DNA of 64,000 bases. Origin: Dromiciops gliroides. Taxonomy: Eukaryota; Chordata; Mammalia; Microbiotheria; Microbiotheriidae. A program made the translations under genes and the position numbers. The notes under the pieces were generated by a model. That model was not told the origin of the DNA, did no database searches, and saw only the letters and a program-made list of their open reading frames with translations. The stretch is taken from contig NC_057864.1 in assembly GCF_019393635.1 (NCBI RefSeq), forward strand, positions 477,914,617-477,978,616. Direction: 5' to 3'. Of this stretch, positions 1 through 11,252 are shown piece after piece. Within the stretch, counting starts at the first letter, position 1. Every line of letters starts with the position of its first letter.

Positions 1-641
1 CCCTAGGTTTGGACTTTTGAGATGAATGATCTCATTTGACAAATGGGCCAGGAAACAGGCCCAGCTTCTGGAAAAGATCTAATAGACAGCAAACAGAGCT
101 GAGATTCAAACCCAGGCCCTGACTCCTTCTGGTCCCAGAACAAAAGGTCTGCTGGAAGTGGACAGTACGGCTTTCCCTGTGCATGTTGGGGTTTTTTTGT
201 TTTTTTTATTTTTTTGCCAATACCTGCTATTTTAGCTGAGGGTAAGGAGAAGTGGCAGTAAGAGTTGGGCCATCCCCTGCCTACCTTTAGCCCTGGGTCA
301 CACAGTTCTGATGGCTCATTCCTTAAAGATATTTACCTCATAAACTCACAGATTTGGGGCAGAAGAAGCTGGACAGTCCAACTCTCTCATTTTTTCAGCT
401 GAAGAAATTGAGGCCCAGAAAGGTGAAGTTAGGGCTGAGCCCCCAAACCCAGCTCCCAAAGACACAGCTGGAAGTAGGCGGGGCAGGGAATGGGTGGGGG
501 GAATTAGGCACGGATGGAGAGGAAGTGTATCAGTAAGTGCTTGAGGTAGACTTTGAACCCACATCCTCCCATAGGTCAGATAGTTCCAGCCAAGCCAAAA
601 TAACATCTGCCCACACTGTTCGATGCTAAGGACCCAGTCGG

Positions 642-840
642 CCTGGGAATGCAGTGGAAAAAGCATTGTCTCTCCAGTCAAAGGATCTAGTTTCAAAATC
701 CACTGATACTCTCTGTATGACCTTGGATGAGTCACTTAACTTCCTTGAGCCTCAGTTTCCTCATCTGTAAAATGAGGGGGTTGGACTAACTGGCCAGTGA
801 GGTCCCTTCCAGCTCCAGAGTTTGAATCCTGTGATCTCAA
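642..840 (+). mobile_element. MIR/THER SINE relic
   Basis: ctcagtttcctcatctgtaa and a tRNA-like 5' part. Confidence 0.65.
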
Positions 841-914
841 ACCCACTAAAAGCCAGCATCTAATGTGAGCCCTCTCCTGAGGAAAGTAGGAGACAGAGCT
901 CACCACTCCCATTT

Positions 915-1075
915 AGTTGACACTTTATTGTCTATAGGACACTTTATAAAGATCTCATTCGATCCTCACAAGAACCTTGGGAGGTAGGTGCTATGATTAT
1001 CCTCATTTTACAGATGAGGAAACCGAGGCAAAGGGCAATTAAATGACTTGCCCAGGGTCACACAGCCAGGTAAAG
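915..1075 (-). mobile_element. MIR/THER SINE relic
   Basis: ctcattttacagatgaggaa and cccagggtcacacagccag. Confidence 0.65.
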
Positions 1076-1164
1076 TTTACAAAGCATTTTATGGATTGTA
1101 CCTCATTTGAGACTCACCCCAACCTCTGGGGAGGGTATTAGAGGAGGTTAGCCCTATTCCAGTG

Positions 1165-1255
1165 GAATGTAAAGCTCCCTGAGGCCAGGCACTCTTTTGT
1201 TTTTGGTTTTGTATCCCCAGCACATGCCTTAACACTATGCCTTATACTAAGGATC
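1165..1255 (+). mobile_element. L2 3' relic
   Basis: gtaaagctccctgaggccag and tatccccagcaca are typical L2 3' words. Confidence 0.6.
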
Positions 1256-1464
1256 ATAGAGCTAAAGCAGGAAAGGACCTAAAGAGGTCCTCAAGCCTAA
1301 TACTACAGACAAGGAAACAGGTCCAGGGAAATGAAGGGACTTGCCCAAAGTTATTCAGCTAGTAAAGCAGACCCCTGAAAAGGGTGGGGGGTGTGTGTCG
1401 GGGGGGGGGGCGGTTAATTAGATATCCTTAGAGGGTCCTCTCTATTGATTACCTTATGATTCTA

Positions 1465-1570
1465 AGTCACTTCAATAAACATTTATTCATTGACTACGTG
1501 TCAGGCACTGTGCTAAGTGCTGGGGATACAAAGAGGCAAAAGATAGTCTTTACCCTCAAGGAGCTTATGA
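1465..1570 (-). mobile_element. L2 3' relic
   Basis: aataaacatttattcattga and aggcactgtgctaagtgctg, L2 reverse complement. Confidence 0.65.
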
Positions 1571-2844
1571 TCCTGGGCCTCCATTTCCCCATCTACAAAA
1601 TGAGGTGCTGGACTAGATGGCCTGCGGTCTCTTCCAGCTGTGGAACGATGTTCCCAGGAGGCAGTGCATGAATGCTCGGTTGTTGGATGGATGGATTTTT
1701 CACAGAGGATGGGTTTTTATTTTCAGCCTTGTACCATTCCCTACCTTCTCTTCCCTCGCCTTCCCCCTGCTCATGGATCATCCTCTGGTATCTGGTGCCT
1801 TGAGTCATATCCCATTTCTCACTCTAGCTCTGTGTACATAGAACTCCTTTTAATCTTCCTCCTAAATCCACTCTCTGCAAGACACCCTCCCCGCTGTCCA
1901 TTCATCGGCGCAGGGACCTGCCAAGGCGCCAACCACTAAGTGTGTTTCCTTTAGATATCACTGCCAAAGACAGCTCCTCTGCTAACAGGACCCAGAGCTG
2001 TTGAGGGCAGGGATGACGGCGAGAAGATCACAAATCCAGAGCAGCAGAAGGCATCAAGTCCAACATTTTGATTTTACAAACAGAGAAATGGACCTCCCCG
2101 CCCAGGGTGTAAGATGACTTCCCTTAGATCACGAAGGCAAGAGGCATCAGAGTTTGCATCAGCCTCTAATGCCAAAGCTAGGACTCTTTCCACTGTAGCA
2201 CTTGCTTAGCCTGACATTCAAAGCCCTCCTTAGTCAGGTCCCAGTCACCCAGCCTCTCTTGAAGGCTTTCTGCTGCCGCCTGGCTGGTCCTGCCTGGTGA
2301 CTACTTTCCCACCCTAGTATCTGCTGACAGAGTGTGAATCTTAGTACCAGCTAAAATCATGGGATCAGCGACTTACAGCTGGCCAGAAACCTTAGCGAAT
2401 GCCTTCTTTTTACAGGGGCTTGGAAAGGAGAAGGGACTTGCTCAAGGTCACCCTTTTCCTTCTTGGTCCAACATTGAGTCCACTCTACCATGTCGCTGCT
2501 CCCTGGTCTCTCTGACAGCATCTCCCATAAGCCCCCCCCACCCTGCCTCCTACTTGATGCTTTGTGTCTCCCCTGTTTTCTCCTCCAGGATGCTCCTGGA
2601 AATCCAAGTAGTTCCCCGGCTGACTCCATCTGGCACCTTGATGATAAGAGGGATCGTTGGTGAATCTCCAGCTTTAAAAGCTTCTCCAGTGGGGACTAGG
2701 AATGCTGTATCTGTATCTTTAAGAGGCAAAGGGAGAAACTGCTGAAGTAGGGGAGAGGAGGGGAGGAGATGGGGAGATGTTCTCCCTGGTTATGAACTCC
2801 CAGCGTCCCTGGGTTTCCTGTTAGCAGCACAGCTTAGTGGAGGC

Positions 2845-3010
2845 AGTATGGGCAGTGGGAAGAGAGCAGGCTCCAGAGTCAGAGGACCTGGGCTCACACC
2901 CTACTTGTGAAGCATACTACCTATATGATCTTGGGCCTCAGTTTCCTTATCTGTAAAATGAGGGGGTTCACCAGTATGGCTAATGAGGTCCCTTCTGGCT
3001 CTAGATTTAG
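2845..3010 (+). mobile_element. MIR/THER SINE relic
   Basis: ctcagtttccttatctgtaa preceded by a diverged head. Confidence 0.55.
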
Positions 3011-3464
3011 GATCCTGTGAATCTAAGCCTCTTAAATAAACTCTTCATTTAACTTCTCTATGCCTCAGTTTCCTCATCTGTAAAATGGGTGGATTAGATT
3101 TGATGATCATTGAGGTCCCTTCCAGCTCTCCAGAGTGCCCATGAAAGTACATAGCAGGAGACCTGGGGTCTGGTCCCAGCAGGGCTAGGCTACTCCCTCT
3201 CTAAGGTGACTTCCTCTCAATGGGCTTCACTTTCCTCTGAGGAAAGGAGCTCACCAGGACAACCCCTCCCAGGGGGGAACCCGTGAAAGGACCTAAAAGG
3301 CTATAAATCTCTCGGATGGAGAGAAGTGGTCAGGAGATGATTGGCAGGAGGTCTGAAGGTAGCAGAACCTGCTAGAGATGAGGCTGGCCCCCACCTGGGA
3401 GGGGAGACAGAGCACGCCCTCTCTTTTCCCAGAACTACCTCAGAGTGGTCACCCAAGGAGAAAG

Positions 3465-3720
3465 GAATAAGTATTTCTACAGCACCTACTATGTGCCGTA
3501 CTATACATGGCACTGAGCTAAGCTCTCTACAAATGCTGTGATGTTTGATCCTCACAGCAACCTGGGAAGTCGGTGTTATTATTATCCTCATTTTACAGAT
3601 GAGGAAACTGAGGCAGAAAGAGGTGAAGTGAATTGCTTAGGATCACACGACTAGATTTGAGGCTGGATTTAAATTCATCTTCCTAACTCCTAGTCCAGTG
3701 CTCTATCTACTGCACCACCA
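3465..3720 (-). mobile_element. MIR/THER SINE relic
   Basis: ttattattatcctcatttta and gatgaggaaactgaggcag, long copy. Confidence 0.7.
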
Positions 3721-4112
3721 GCTTCCTCATTTGGTGTGGGGGTTGGAGAGACCCTTGTTAGGCTATACAGGGCATCAGCAAATGGTTGAGGCCAGTCTCC
3801 TGTCCCTGGGATAGACTCCACACTCCCCAGGGAGTGGCTGTCACTTCTACTGCTTTGTTGTGCATCTTCTACAGGTCCCATGTTCCTGTGCCTTTTGCCA
3901 ACCTGGTCGGAAGAGACCTTTCAGTGATCAACCTTAAATCCCCCTTGCTTTAGTCTGAGTCAATGGTGGTCAGTGGTGCCTTCAGTAGTGATGATCTCAC
4001 ATGGGGCTTATGAGAGCTGCTCTGACAAGATCTGACTGGAAGTCCTCTGAGGACAAGACAAGCAGTTTCTCTGCTCTTTCATTTTTTCTTTCTCCCCCTC
4101 ATTTCTCTTCCC

Positions 4113-4113
<1 letters not shown>

Positions 4114-4185
<72 letters not shown>

Positions 4186-4285
4186 CTCTGTCTCTGTCTC
4201 TATGTCTGTCTGTCTCCCTCTCTCCCCTCCCCCTTCTCTCTCTCTCTCTCATTTTCTCCCTTCCTCTCTCATTCTTCCCTTTCTT
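4114..4285. repeat. CT microsatellite
   Basis: Pure CT for about 65 bases, then imperfect TCTGTC/CTCC variants. It gives a spurious Ser/Leu-rich open frame. Confidence 0.95.
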
Positions 4286-4849
4286 CTCCCTCTTGAGCTG
4301 CTAATCTAAGTCAGTAGAGAAATCCTAGCCCCCAGAAGGTCTGGGTACAAACATCTGCTATTTCAGAGGCTATTTTGGTACTTGCCCTCACTTCTCTTTC
4401 TCTTTTGCTCTCTGTTTCTCTTGGACGAAACTGCCAAGGCCCTAAATATAGAGGCCTGGCCTCGTGTACAGCAGAAATGCACTTACTCCTCCCACTTTTC
4501 TCTCGAAAAGGAAACCACTGTTCTCAGGAAGAGTCTAAGTGCCCCGAAGTTAGTGTCCTGTTGGTTGCTGGAAGGGGCCAAGGAGGGAGAGACTTACCCT
4601 GGAGTGCTGACTATGAAGTGGTAGCACTCCAGCCAGGCCACCGTACTTACTGCCTGTCCCATGCAGATGCTATATTCATTCCCACTTTGAGACCTTTGCT
4701 CAAGTCCTCTTCCTACCTGCAATGCCATTTGCTAGTCTCTTCCCATCTTCCAAATCTTCTTTAGGGCTCTAGTCCTCCATCATTTAAGAAGCTAGTATAA
4801 GAGGTCTTTGGATTCAGTTTCAGAAATACCTGAATCAAAATCCCATCTT

Positions 4850-5230
4850 GGAAATTTACTAGCTGTGTGACCCAGAGTAGTTACTAGCAGTTACCTCAGA
4901 TACTACCTGTGGGACCCTGGGCAACTCACTAAACCCTGTTTGCCTCAGTTTCCTTATCTGTAAAATGAGCTGGAGAGGGGCAGCTAGGTGGCGCAGTGGA
5001 TAGAGCACTGGCCCTAGAGTCAGGAGTACTTGAGTTCAAATCTGGTCTCAGACATTTAACACTTACTAGCTGTGTGACCTTGGGCAAGTCACTTAACCCC
5101 AACTGCCTCACTAAAACAAACAAAAAAAAATGAGCTGGAGAAGGAAATGGCAAACTGCCCCAGGATCTTTGCCAAGAAAACCCCAAATGTGGTCACAGAG
5201 AGTCAAATATGACTAAAAAATGACTGAACA
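4850..5230 (+). mobile_element. Mar1-like SINE (split host)
   Basis: Shows the ctgtgtgaccc head and the tail ggaaatggcaaactgcc...tttgccaagaaaacccc. It is interrupted at 4977-5126 by a younger SINE. Confidence 0.8.
4977..5126 (+). mobile_element. tRNA-derived SINE inserted in a Mar1-like SINE
   Basis: Common SINE with duplicated host sequence AAAATGAGCTGGAGA at 4962-4976 and 5127-5141. The host SINE spans about 4850-5230. Confidence 0.92.
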
Positions 5231-5426
5231 ATAGCCCAGAGTAAGTCACTTAACTTCTGTACCTCTGTACCTCTGTACCTCTGTTTCCTTGTCTGTAAAA
5301 TGAGGGAGCTAAACTCAATGGCTTCTAAAGTCCCTAGATCTACAATCCCATAAGCATACTCCAGAAAGGCTCCATGACTGGTAATGACATGACTGATGGC
5401 TTGTTGGTTGTTGCCCTTCATTCTTA

Positions 5427-5580
5427 TTTATTTACTTTTGGGGGGGTGAGGCAATTGGGGTTAAGTGACTTGCCCAAGGTCACACAGCTAGTAAGTGTCA
5501 AGTGTCTGAGGCCAGATTTGAACTCAGGTCCTCCTGAATCCAGGGCTGGTGCTTTATCCACTGCACCACCTAGCTGCCCC
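5427..5580 (-). mobile_element. tRNA-derived SINE (in RTE relic)
   Basis: Common SINE, minus strand. Flanks TTGCCCTTCATTCTTA (5411-5426) and TTGTCCTTCATTCTTA (5582-5597) are the target duplication. Confidence 0.92.
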
Positions 5581-5971
5581 ATTGTCCTTCATTCTTAAAG
5601 ATAACCAAAATCGCATCACTATATTAGGGTTAAGGTACAGTGTGTCCCACTGTGGCTGATCAGACCAATATGGGCTTGGAAGGCTCTACCACAGGTCAGG
5701 CACAAATAGTCCAAATGAACATTTGGAGTGGAGATGGCTCTACATTTGTACATCTACCATTTCTTTTGGGCTACTGCAATTCTGCTTTGCTCATAGAGCA
5801 CAGCACCTTCGTTGATGTGGGTATTCCATGCTGGGCCATCTTGTTCCAATGTCTCCCATGTCTCATAATGGATTTCAAAGTTCTTCAGAGACCTTTGAGA
5901 GTGTCCTTGAATCACTTCTTCTGGCCTTCGTGTGAGTGTTTGCCTTGTGTGAGTTCTCCATAAAATAGTCT

Positions 5972-6080
5972 CTTTTTCTTACCTTTTTTTTGTGAGGCAA
6001 TTGGGGTTAAATGACTTTTGAACACAGGTCCTCTTGACTCCAGGGCCAGTGCTCTGTCCACTGCACCACCTAGCTGCCCC
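5972..6080 (-). mobile_element. tRNA-derived SINE with internal deletion
   Basis: Head and B-box half are present but the middle is missing. Flanked by CATAAAATAGTCT and CATAGAATAGTCT. Confidence 0.85.
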
Positions 6081-6814
6081 CATAGAATAGTCTTTTAGGA
6101 AAATGTACACTTGGCCATTGAACAATGTGGCTGGCTCATCAGAGTTGTGCTCTCTAACCATGACTGATAATACTATTATTAAAAATAATAAAAGGACTGC
6201 ATTTCCATATCACTTTAAAGGTTTTTAAAACCCTAAAGACATTTGTAGGAAGGAGGTATGGAGACCTCTGGAAGCCCTCCCCAATCTGGCCCTAATCTAC
6301 CTCTCCAAATAATATCTCCCATTGGTCCCCAACAGGCACCTTCCTTTCTAGCCAGACCAATATGTTCATATGTATCAACATTGCTGCGTTAACTAAGACT
6401 TGGAGACAAAGTGGGTGCTCACTGACTAGAGAATTCCTGAAAGAAAGATGGTGCATAGAAAGCAAGAGAATATCATTAAGCAGTAAGAAATGCTGACCAT
6501 GAGAGATTCAGAGAAACATGGGAAGATTTGTACTAACCGATGCCAGGCAAAGAATAGAATTGAGGACAACATACATGACTACAGGAATAGAGATAGTGGC
6601 TACTAAAAAGCAGCCAATCTCTGAAGATTTATAAGGAACAATCTGAGTCCTGGGGAACTTATAAGGAAACATGTCCCTTGCCTTTTAGTAGAGAGATGGG
6701 CTGGGAAGACCTTATATGGGAAATGTAAGATACATTGTAAGATGTGATTACTTATGTTGTTTTTGCTTAAATGTTTTTCTTTGTTACAAGGAGAAGTTCA
6801 AGGGAGGCTAGGAT

Positions 6815-6965
6815 GGGGCAGCTAGATGGCACAGTGGATATACTACTGGCTATGGAGTCAGGAGGACATGAGTTCAAATCCAGCCTCAGATGCTCGATAC
6901 TTCCTAGCTGTGTGACCCTGATTGCCTCACCCACCCCCACCCACCCCTCCAAAAAGAAAAAGAAG
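6815..6965 (+). mobile_element. tRNA-derived SINE
   Basis: Begins ggggcagctagatggcac. Its 3' end has a CCCA-rich tail before oligo-A. Confidence 0.85.
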
Positions 6966-7664
6966 GGTGGCGGGGAGAAGTCTAGGAGGAAATAACTATG
7001 CTATAGATACAAAAGACAATAGTAAAACTTTTTTTAAAAGAAAGAAAAAATAGACCTTTCCCCACTCTGATTTTCTAATGATTTCCAAGCTCAAGGATGG
7101 GGATGATCCTAGTTTTAATGTGGCTTCCAACATTTCACTTCTTTAGGCTAAACATCTCCCAATTCCTGGGAAGTCACAGCTTACAACAACTCCCAACACA
7201 ATTCCCAAACACACATCACTCAGTGGGAGAGTGGTTAATTGCCTTGTAAGAAGAATCACTGGACACAATTCAGATCACACAGCCACAAGAGGATGAAGAC
7301 AGCCTCATCAGTTGGTTTCCTGTTTGGCTAGGAGACTGGGCTGCTGTCCAACTGTTTTCCCATCAGTCACTTCCTCTGTGGGGACACTGCCATTTGACTG
7401 AAAGGGGAGTGGAACATGAGCTGGAATTCCCCTGAACCTGACCTCCCGATACTACTACATAATTCCTACTTCATCACCCTAATTCTTCTTGTGTTTTGGG
7501 GGTTGTTTCATTGATGCCACAATCATTTATCAATATCCCTGCTTCTCCATCCCCCCCAAACCTTTGAATCCTCCCTTGTAACAAAGAAAAAGAAAGCCAA
7601 CCAACCCAGTAACCACATCTTACTTAATGTGGTCAACTTGTTACCCCTGTAAACTCTACAGTGA

Positions 7665-7935
7665 GGATGGAAATGTGTCCACTTAGCCGGAGTTCATTTA
7701 ATTGTTGTTTTTATTTACATTATTGTGGTCATTCCATATTGTTGTATTGTTCCTGCTTCCACATTCAAATGCCTTCCTCGGTCTCAAAATTCCTTGTATT
7801 CCTCATCTCTTATGTCGAATTATATTCTATTACATTCAGATATCACAGTCTATTCCTCAATTGATGGACCTCATTTTGTTTCCAGTCGACTGCTATCACA
7901 AAAAAAGTCCTGCTACAAATATATGGGGCTTTTCT
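7665..7935 (-). mobile_element. L1-type 3' UTR fragment
   Basis: Shares cctcaattgatgga and related words with the 3' region of the HAL1-like element. Confidence 0.55.
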
Positions 7936-8499
7936 TTTTATCTTCACTCCTCATTCTTTAAAAGGGAAGTTGAGGTTCTTCTTCAGGAGGGAGTTTCTGC
8001 TATAGGCCACAGAGAGACTCGGAGTTGGATGGGACATCAGATGCCATGTGGTCTAAACCTTAGACTCATAGACTTAGAGCTGGAAGGAATCCTGGGGGGC
8101 ATCCAGTCAGAGGAGATAGACGTGACACTGACAGTGTGACGACAGTCACTCTCCACACTGACTACTCCAAGCCTCTCTTCTCCAGGCTCCTGTGATACCT
8201 CCTCCCCTCCCCCTCTCAGCAAAGTACCTCACACTGTGCTTTCCTGAGGCCATCTATAGTCATCTCCTTGGGCTCCCCCATGTCTCACCTCTAATCCCCA
8301 ATTCTTTGTCTCACTTCTCCTTTATTCTAGGCAGCCCTCCCTCCCAAGGCCAACTCCTCTACTTTGTGTTTAATCTCATCTCCTCTCATCTCTGGAAGCT
8401 CGTCCTTCAATCATCCCCCTTCTTTCCCTCATCTTCAAGCTCACCTTATAGACTGGCTCCTTTCTTAACACCTACAAATATACCCAACTTCTCCCCATC

Positions 8500-8648
8500 T
8501 TTTTTTTTTTTTTAGTGAGGCAATTGGGGTTAAGTGACTTGCCCAGGGTCACACAGCTAGTAAGTGTTAAGTGTCTGAGGCCGGATTTGAACTCAGGTAC
8601 TCCTGACTCCAGGGCCGGTGCTCTATCCACTGCGCCACCTAGCTGCCC
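8500..8648 (-). mobile_element. tRNA-derived SINE
   Basis: Full length, minus strand, with TCTCCCCATCTTT repeated on both sides. Confidence 0.92.
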
Positions 8649-9061
8649 CTCTCCCCATCTTTAAAAACTTCTCACTTTACCTTGGCAATCCCTCACATTA
8701 TTATCCTCCACTTCTTCCCCTCACACACCTCAGTTCCTTCCAGTCTGGTTTCTAGCTCCACCCCTTGACCAACTGGCTTTCTCCAAGTTACCCAAGGTAC
8801 CAAGGACTAAATCCAATGGCCTTGCTGAGTCCTTATTCTGATGGCAGCTTTAGGCACTACTGTCCACTCCTTACTGCTAGATACTCTCTCCTTTGTCTTT
8901 CATGACATTACTCTATTGGTTCTCCCCTTGACTGATTGATCCTCGTTCTCCTTTGCTGCATTTCCCATCTCCTGACCACTAAATGTGCACATCTCCCAAG
9001 GCTTCATCCCAGACCCGCTTCTCTTTTTCCCTTCCCTTCTTTGTTTTTATAATAGTGCCTC

Positions 9062-9210
9062 GGGGCAGCTAGGTGGTGCAGTGGATAGAGCACTGGCCCT
9101 GGAGTCAGGAATACCTGGGTTCAAATCTGGCCTCAGACACTTAACACTTACTAGCTGTGTGACCCTGAGCAAGTCACTTGACCCCAATTGCCTCACTGAA
9201 AAAAAAAAAT
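9062..9210 (+). mobile_element. tRNA-derived SINE
   Basis: Full length with oligo-A tail. The flanks share AATAGTGCC. Confidence 0.92.
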
Positions 9211-9751
9211 AGTGCCAGGTGCATAATAAATACTTTTGAGTGGTGATTTCATCAGCTCTCAGGTGTTTAATTATTATCTCTATGCAGAGACCCCTCCCCG
9301 CAAATCTATTTATCCAACCCTAATCTTTCTCCCCAGCAGGAGTGTGGCATAGTAGAAAGCCTGCCTTAGAATCAGGAAGACCTGGGTTCAAGTCCTTTCT
9401 TTGACAGATAATGACTTTGTAGCCCCGAATGTCCCCAGCTACACACTTGAGGTTATATATTGCAGTTTCGATGGTGGGGCCATATTGGTAGAGGAAGTTC
9501 TTCCCCAGGAGCTCCCAACAGTGATGAAATCACAGGCTTCCTTAAAAATGTCTATTGAATGTTGGTTCCAAAGTACTCGTAACCCTCTCAGCAGATCCAC
9601 TTGGAAGTTTGATAAGCATCTTTAATTCTCCAGGTTCAAAATGAAAACTGACCCTCCTCCAAGCGTCCCTATTCCTATCAAGAATGCCCTAGTTCTTTCA
9701 GTCATCCAGGCTTGCAACCTAGCAGAGAAATCCTTGACTTTTCACTGTCCC

Positions 9752-9960
9752 TCACTCCTTAGGGGCAACTGGGTGGCACATAGAATAGCTTACTGGGCCC
9801 AGAGTCAGGAAGATCTGAGTTAAAATTTTACCTCAGAGATACTTATGAAGGTGTGTGATGCTGGCTAAATCATTTAACCTCTGCCTGCCTCAGTTTCTTT
9901 AGTAAAACGGAGATAATAATAGTACCTACCTCTCAGGGTTATTGTGAAGATGAAATGAGA
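9752..9960 (+). mobile_element. older MIR/Mar-type SINE
   Basis: Diverged head ggggcaactgggtggcac followed by a MIR-like tail gagataataatagtacctacc. Confidence 0.65.
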
Positions 9961-10084
9961 AACCAGAAAGGAAAAATAGGGCACAAAATAAGGGGATCAG
10001 CTAGAGGACCTCTGTAGGAGGCACTTCCTCAAGCCATCTCCTCCAGCTGCTTCCCTAAAGTGGAGTCCCTTCTTTTGGAGAGCC

Positions 10085-10250
10085 ATCAAGCTACACTTAG
10101 AAAGACAAATGGATTGGGAGTCAGAGGAGCCAAGTTCAAATCCCCATTTGTGACTTTCATTTCATTTCCTTAAGCCTCAGTTTTCCCATCTGTAGGATGA
10201 GGAGGTTAGACTGGATGACCCCTGAGGTCCTTTTCATCTCTAGATCTAGG
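10085..10250 (+). mobile_element. MIR/THER SINE relic
   Basis: taagcctcagttttcccatc, diverged. Confidence 0.5.
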
Positions 10251-10764
10251 ATCCTGGCTACCTTCGGGGCTTAGCTCAGGTATCAGCCATCTCCTTTGGA
10301 TGACCTGTCATGTCTTCCCCTGTTATTAGTACTTCCTCTGATGAGCAAGAGACAGAGATGAGGAGAGAGAGATAGAGAAATGGAGAGAGAGAGAGAGAGG
10401 GAGAGAGAAAGAACCTCTTAAGTCCTTACTGCATGCAAGGCACTATGCTAAGCTATATTATATTCATTTTATATAGATAAGATAGGGACTTAGGGACCGG
10501 CCTGTGATTTCACTGGTTTAGGAATTCCCAGATGAGGAAAATTCCTTCTACCAATGCAGGTGGGCCCCTTCTATGCAATTTATAGTCTTGGAGAGTTGCC
10601 CAGAGCAGTGTCAGATTAGATGACTTGCCCAAGGTCATACAGCCGAGACTTCCTGCTTCAAGGCCAGTTTTCTATCCACTGCAGCGCTCTAACTCTCTCA
10701 TCCTGTATTTACTCATCTGTAAACGTGTTTTTCTCCAACACCACCGAGTGTCCCACCAAGAGCT

Positions 10765-10870
10765 GTAGAATATGAGCTCCTTGAGGGCAGGGACTCTCAC
10801 TTTTCTCTTTTCTTCCCTGCCTTTAGGAGGAGATTCATAAGCACTTGCTGATTGACTTGTTGGATGATGT
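10765..10870 (+). mobile_element. L2 3' relic
   Basis: gagctccttgagggcaggga. Confidence 0.55.
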
Positions 10871-11195
10871 TAGACATAGATTTGTATAGAGTGAGGGGGT
10901 GGATGAAATTTCAGTGCAGCTTCCCTGAAGCCCCAAGTAGTGAGGGACCCTTGCAGCTCTTTCCCCATTTCATTTCAGATCCTCCCCTCCCCTAGCCGAT
11001 CTTGTCCTGATCTCTTTGTCTAAAGAACAGAAGCATTTCCTCCATTTGCAGCAAGGCAGAAACCACATCTCTGACTGTTTTCCCTCCTTTCTCCCCACCA
11101 CAGCTAGCTCTTGCTCCTGCCTGCACCTCCCCACTTTGTTTGACCCTCTTCATAGGCAGACAACACTGATGGGGGCTTCTTGTCTTTTCTTTCAG

Positions 11196-11252
11196 CACGG
11201 GCAGCAGTGATCCCTATTGCATTGTGAAGATCGACAATGAGCCCATCATCAG
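11196..11252 (+). CDS. RASA4: RASA4 exon 2 (C2A)
   Basis: Reads TGSSDPYCIVKIDNEPII, start of the C2A calcium-binding domain. Asp of SSDPY (about D27) is a predicted Ca2+ ligand. The acceptor is ctttcag/c and the donor ag/gtaatt. The first base completes a codon begun in the missing exon 1. Confidence 0.96.

Larger units (their letters stand above)
5373..6180 (-). mobile_element. RTE-type LINE 3' relic, interrupted by two SINEs
   Basis: On the minus strand fragments read like the C-terminus of an RTE-type reverse transcriptase (a GELTQGK...KRYKDTL-like region, diverged) and run to a 3' end ending gaatgaaggacaa. Two SINEs split it (5427-5580, 5972-6080), each with target duplications of host sequence. 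It is broken by many changes. Confidence 0.6.
1..11195 (+). other. presumed RASA4 intron 1, repeat-filled, no coding exon recognised
   Basis: This 11-kb stretch ends at the acceptor of RASA4 exon 2. I looked for a segment like the human first exon (MAKRSSLYIR...) and for a CpG-rich promoter and saw neither. It holds MIR and L2 relics, six of the common SINEs, an RTE relic with two nested SINEs (5373-6180), an L1-type 3' fragment (7665-7935) and a CT microsatellite. Stretches with nothing I can name are about 1650-2840, 6180-6810, 6970-7660, 7940-8490 and 8650-9050. Confidence 0.7.

Noticed and set aside
5432-5580. Recurring peptide like GLSDLPRVTQLVSVKCLRP in many open frames
   Set aside because: It is the minus-strand translation of the common SINE, found at every SINE copy, not a protein family.
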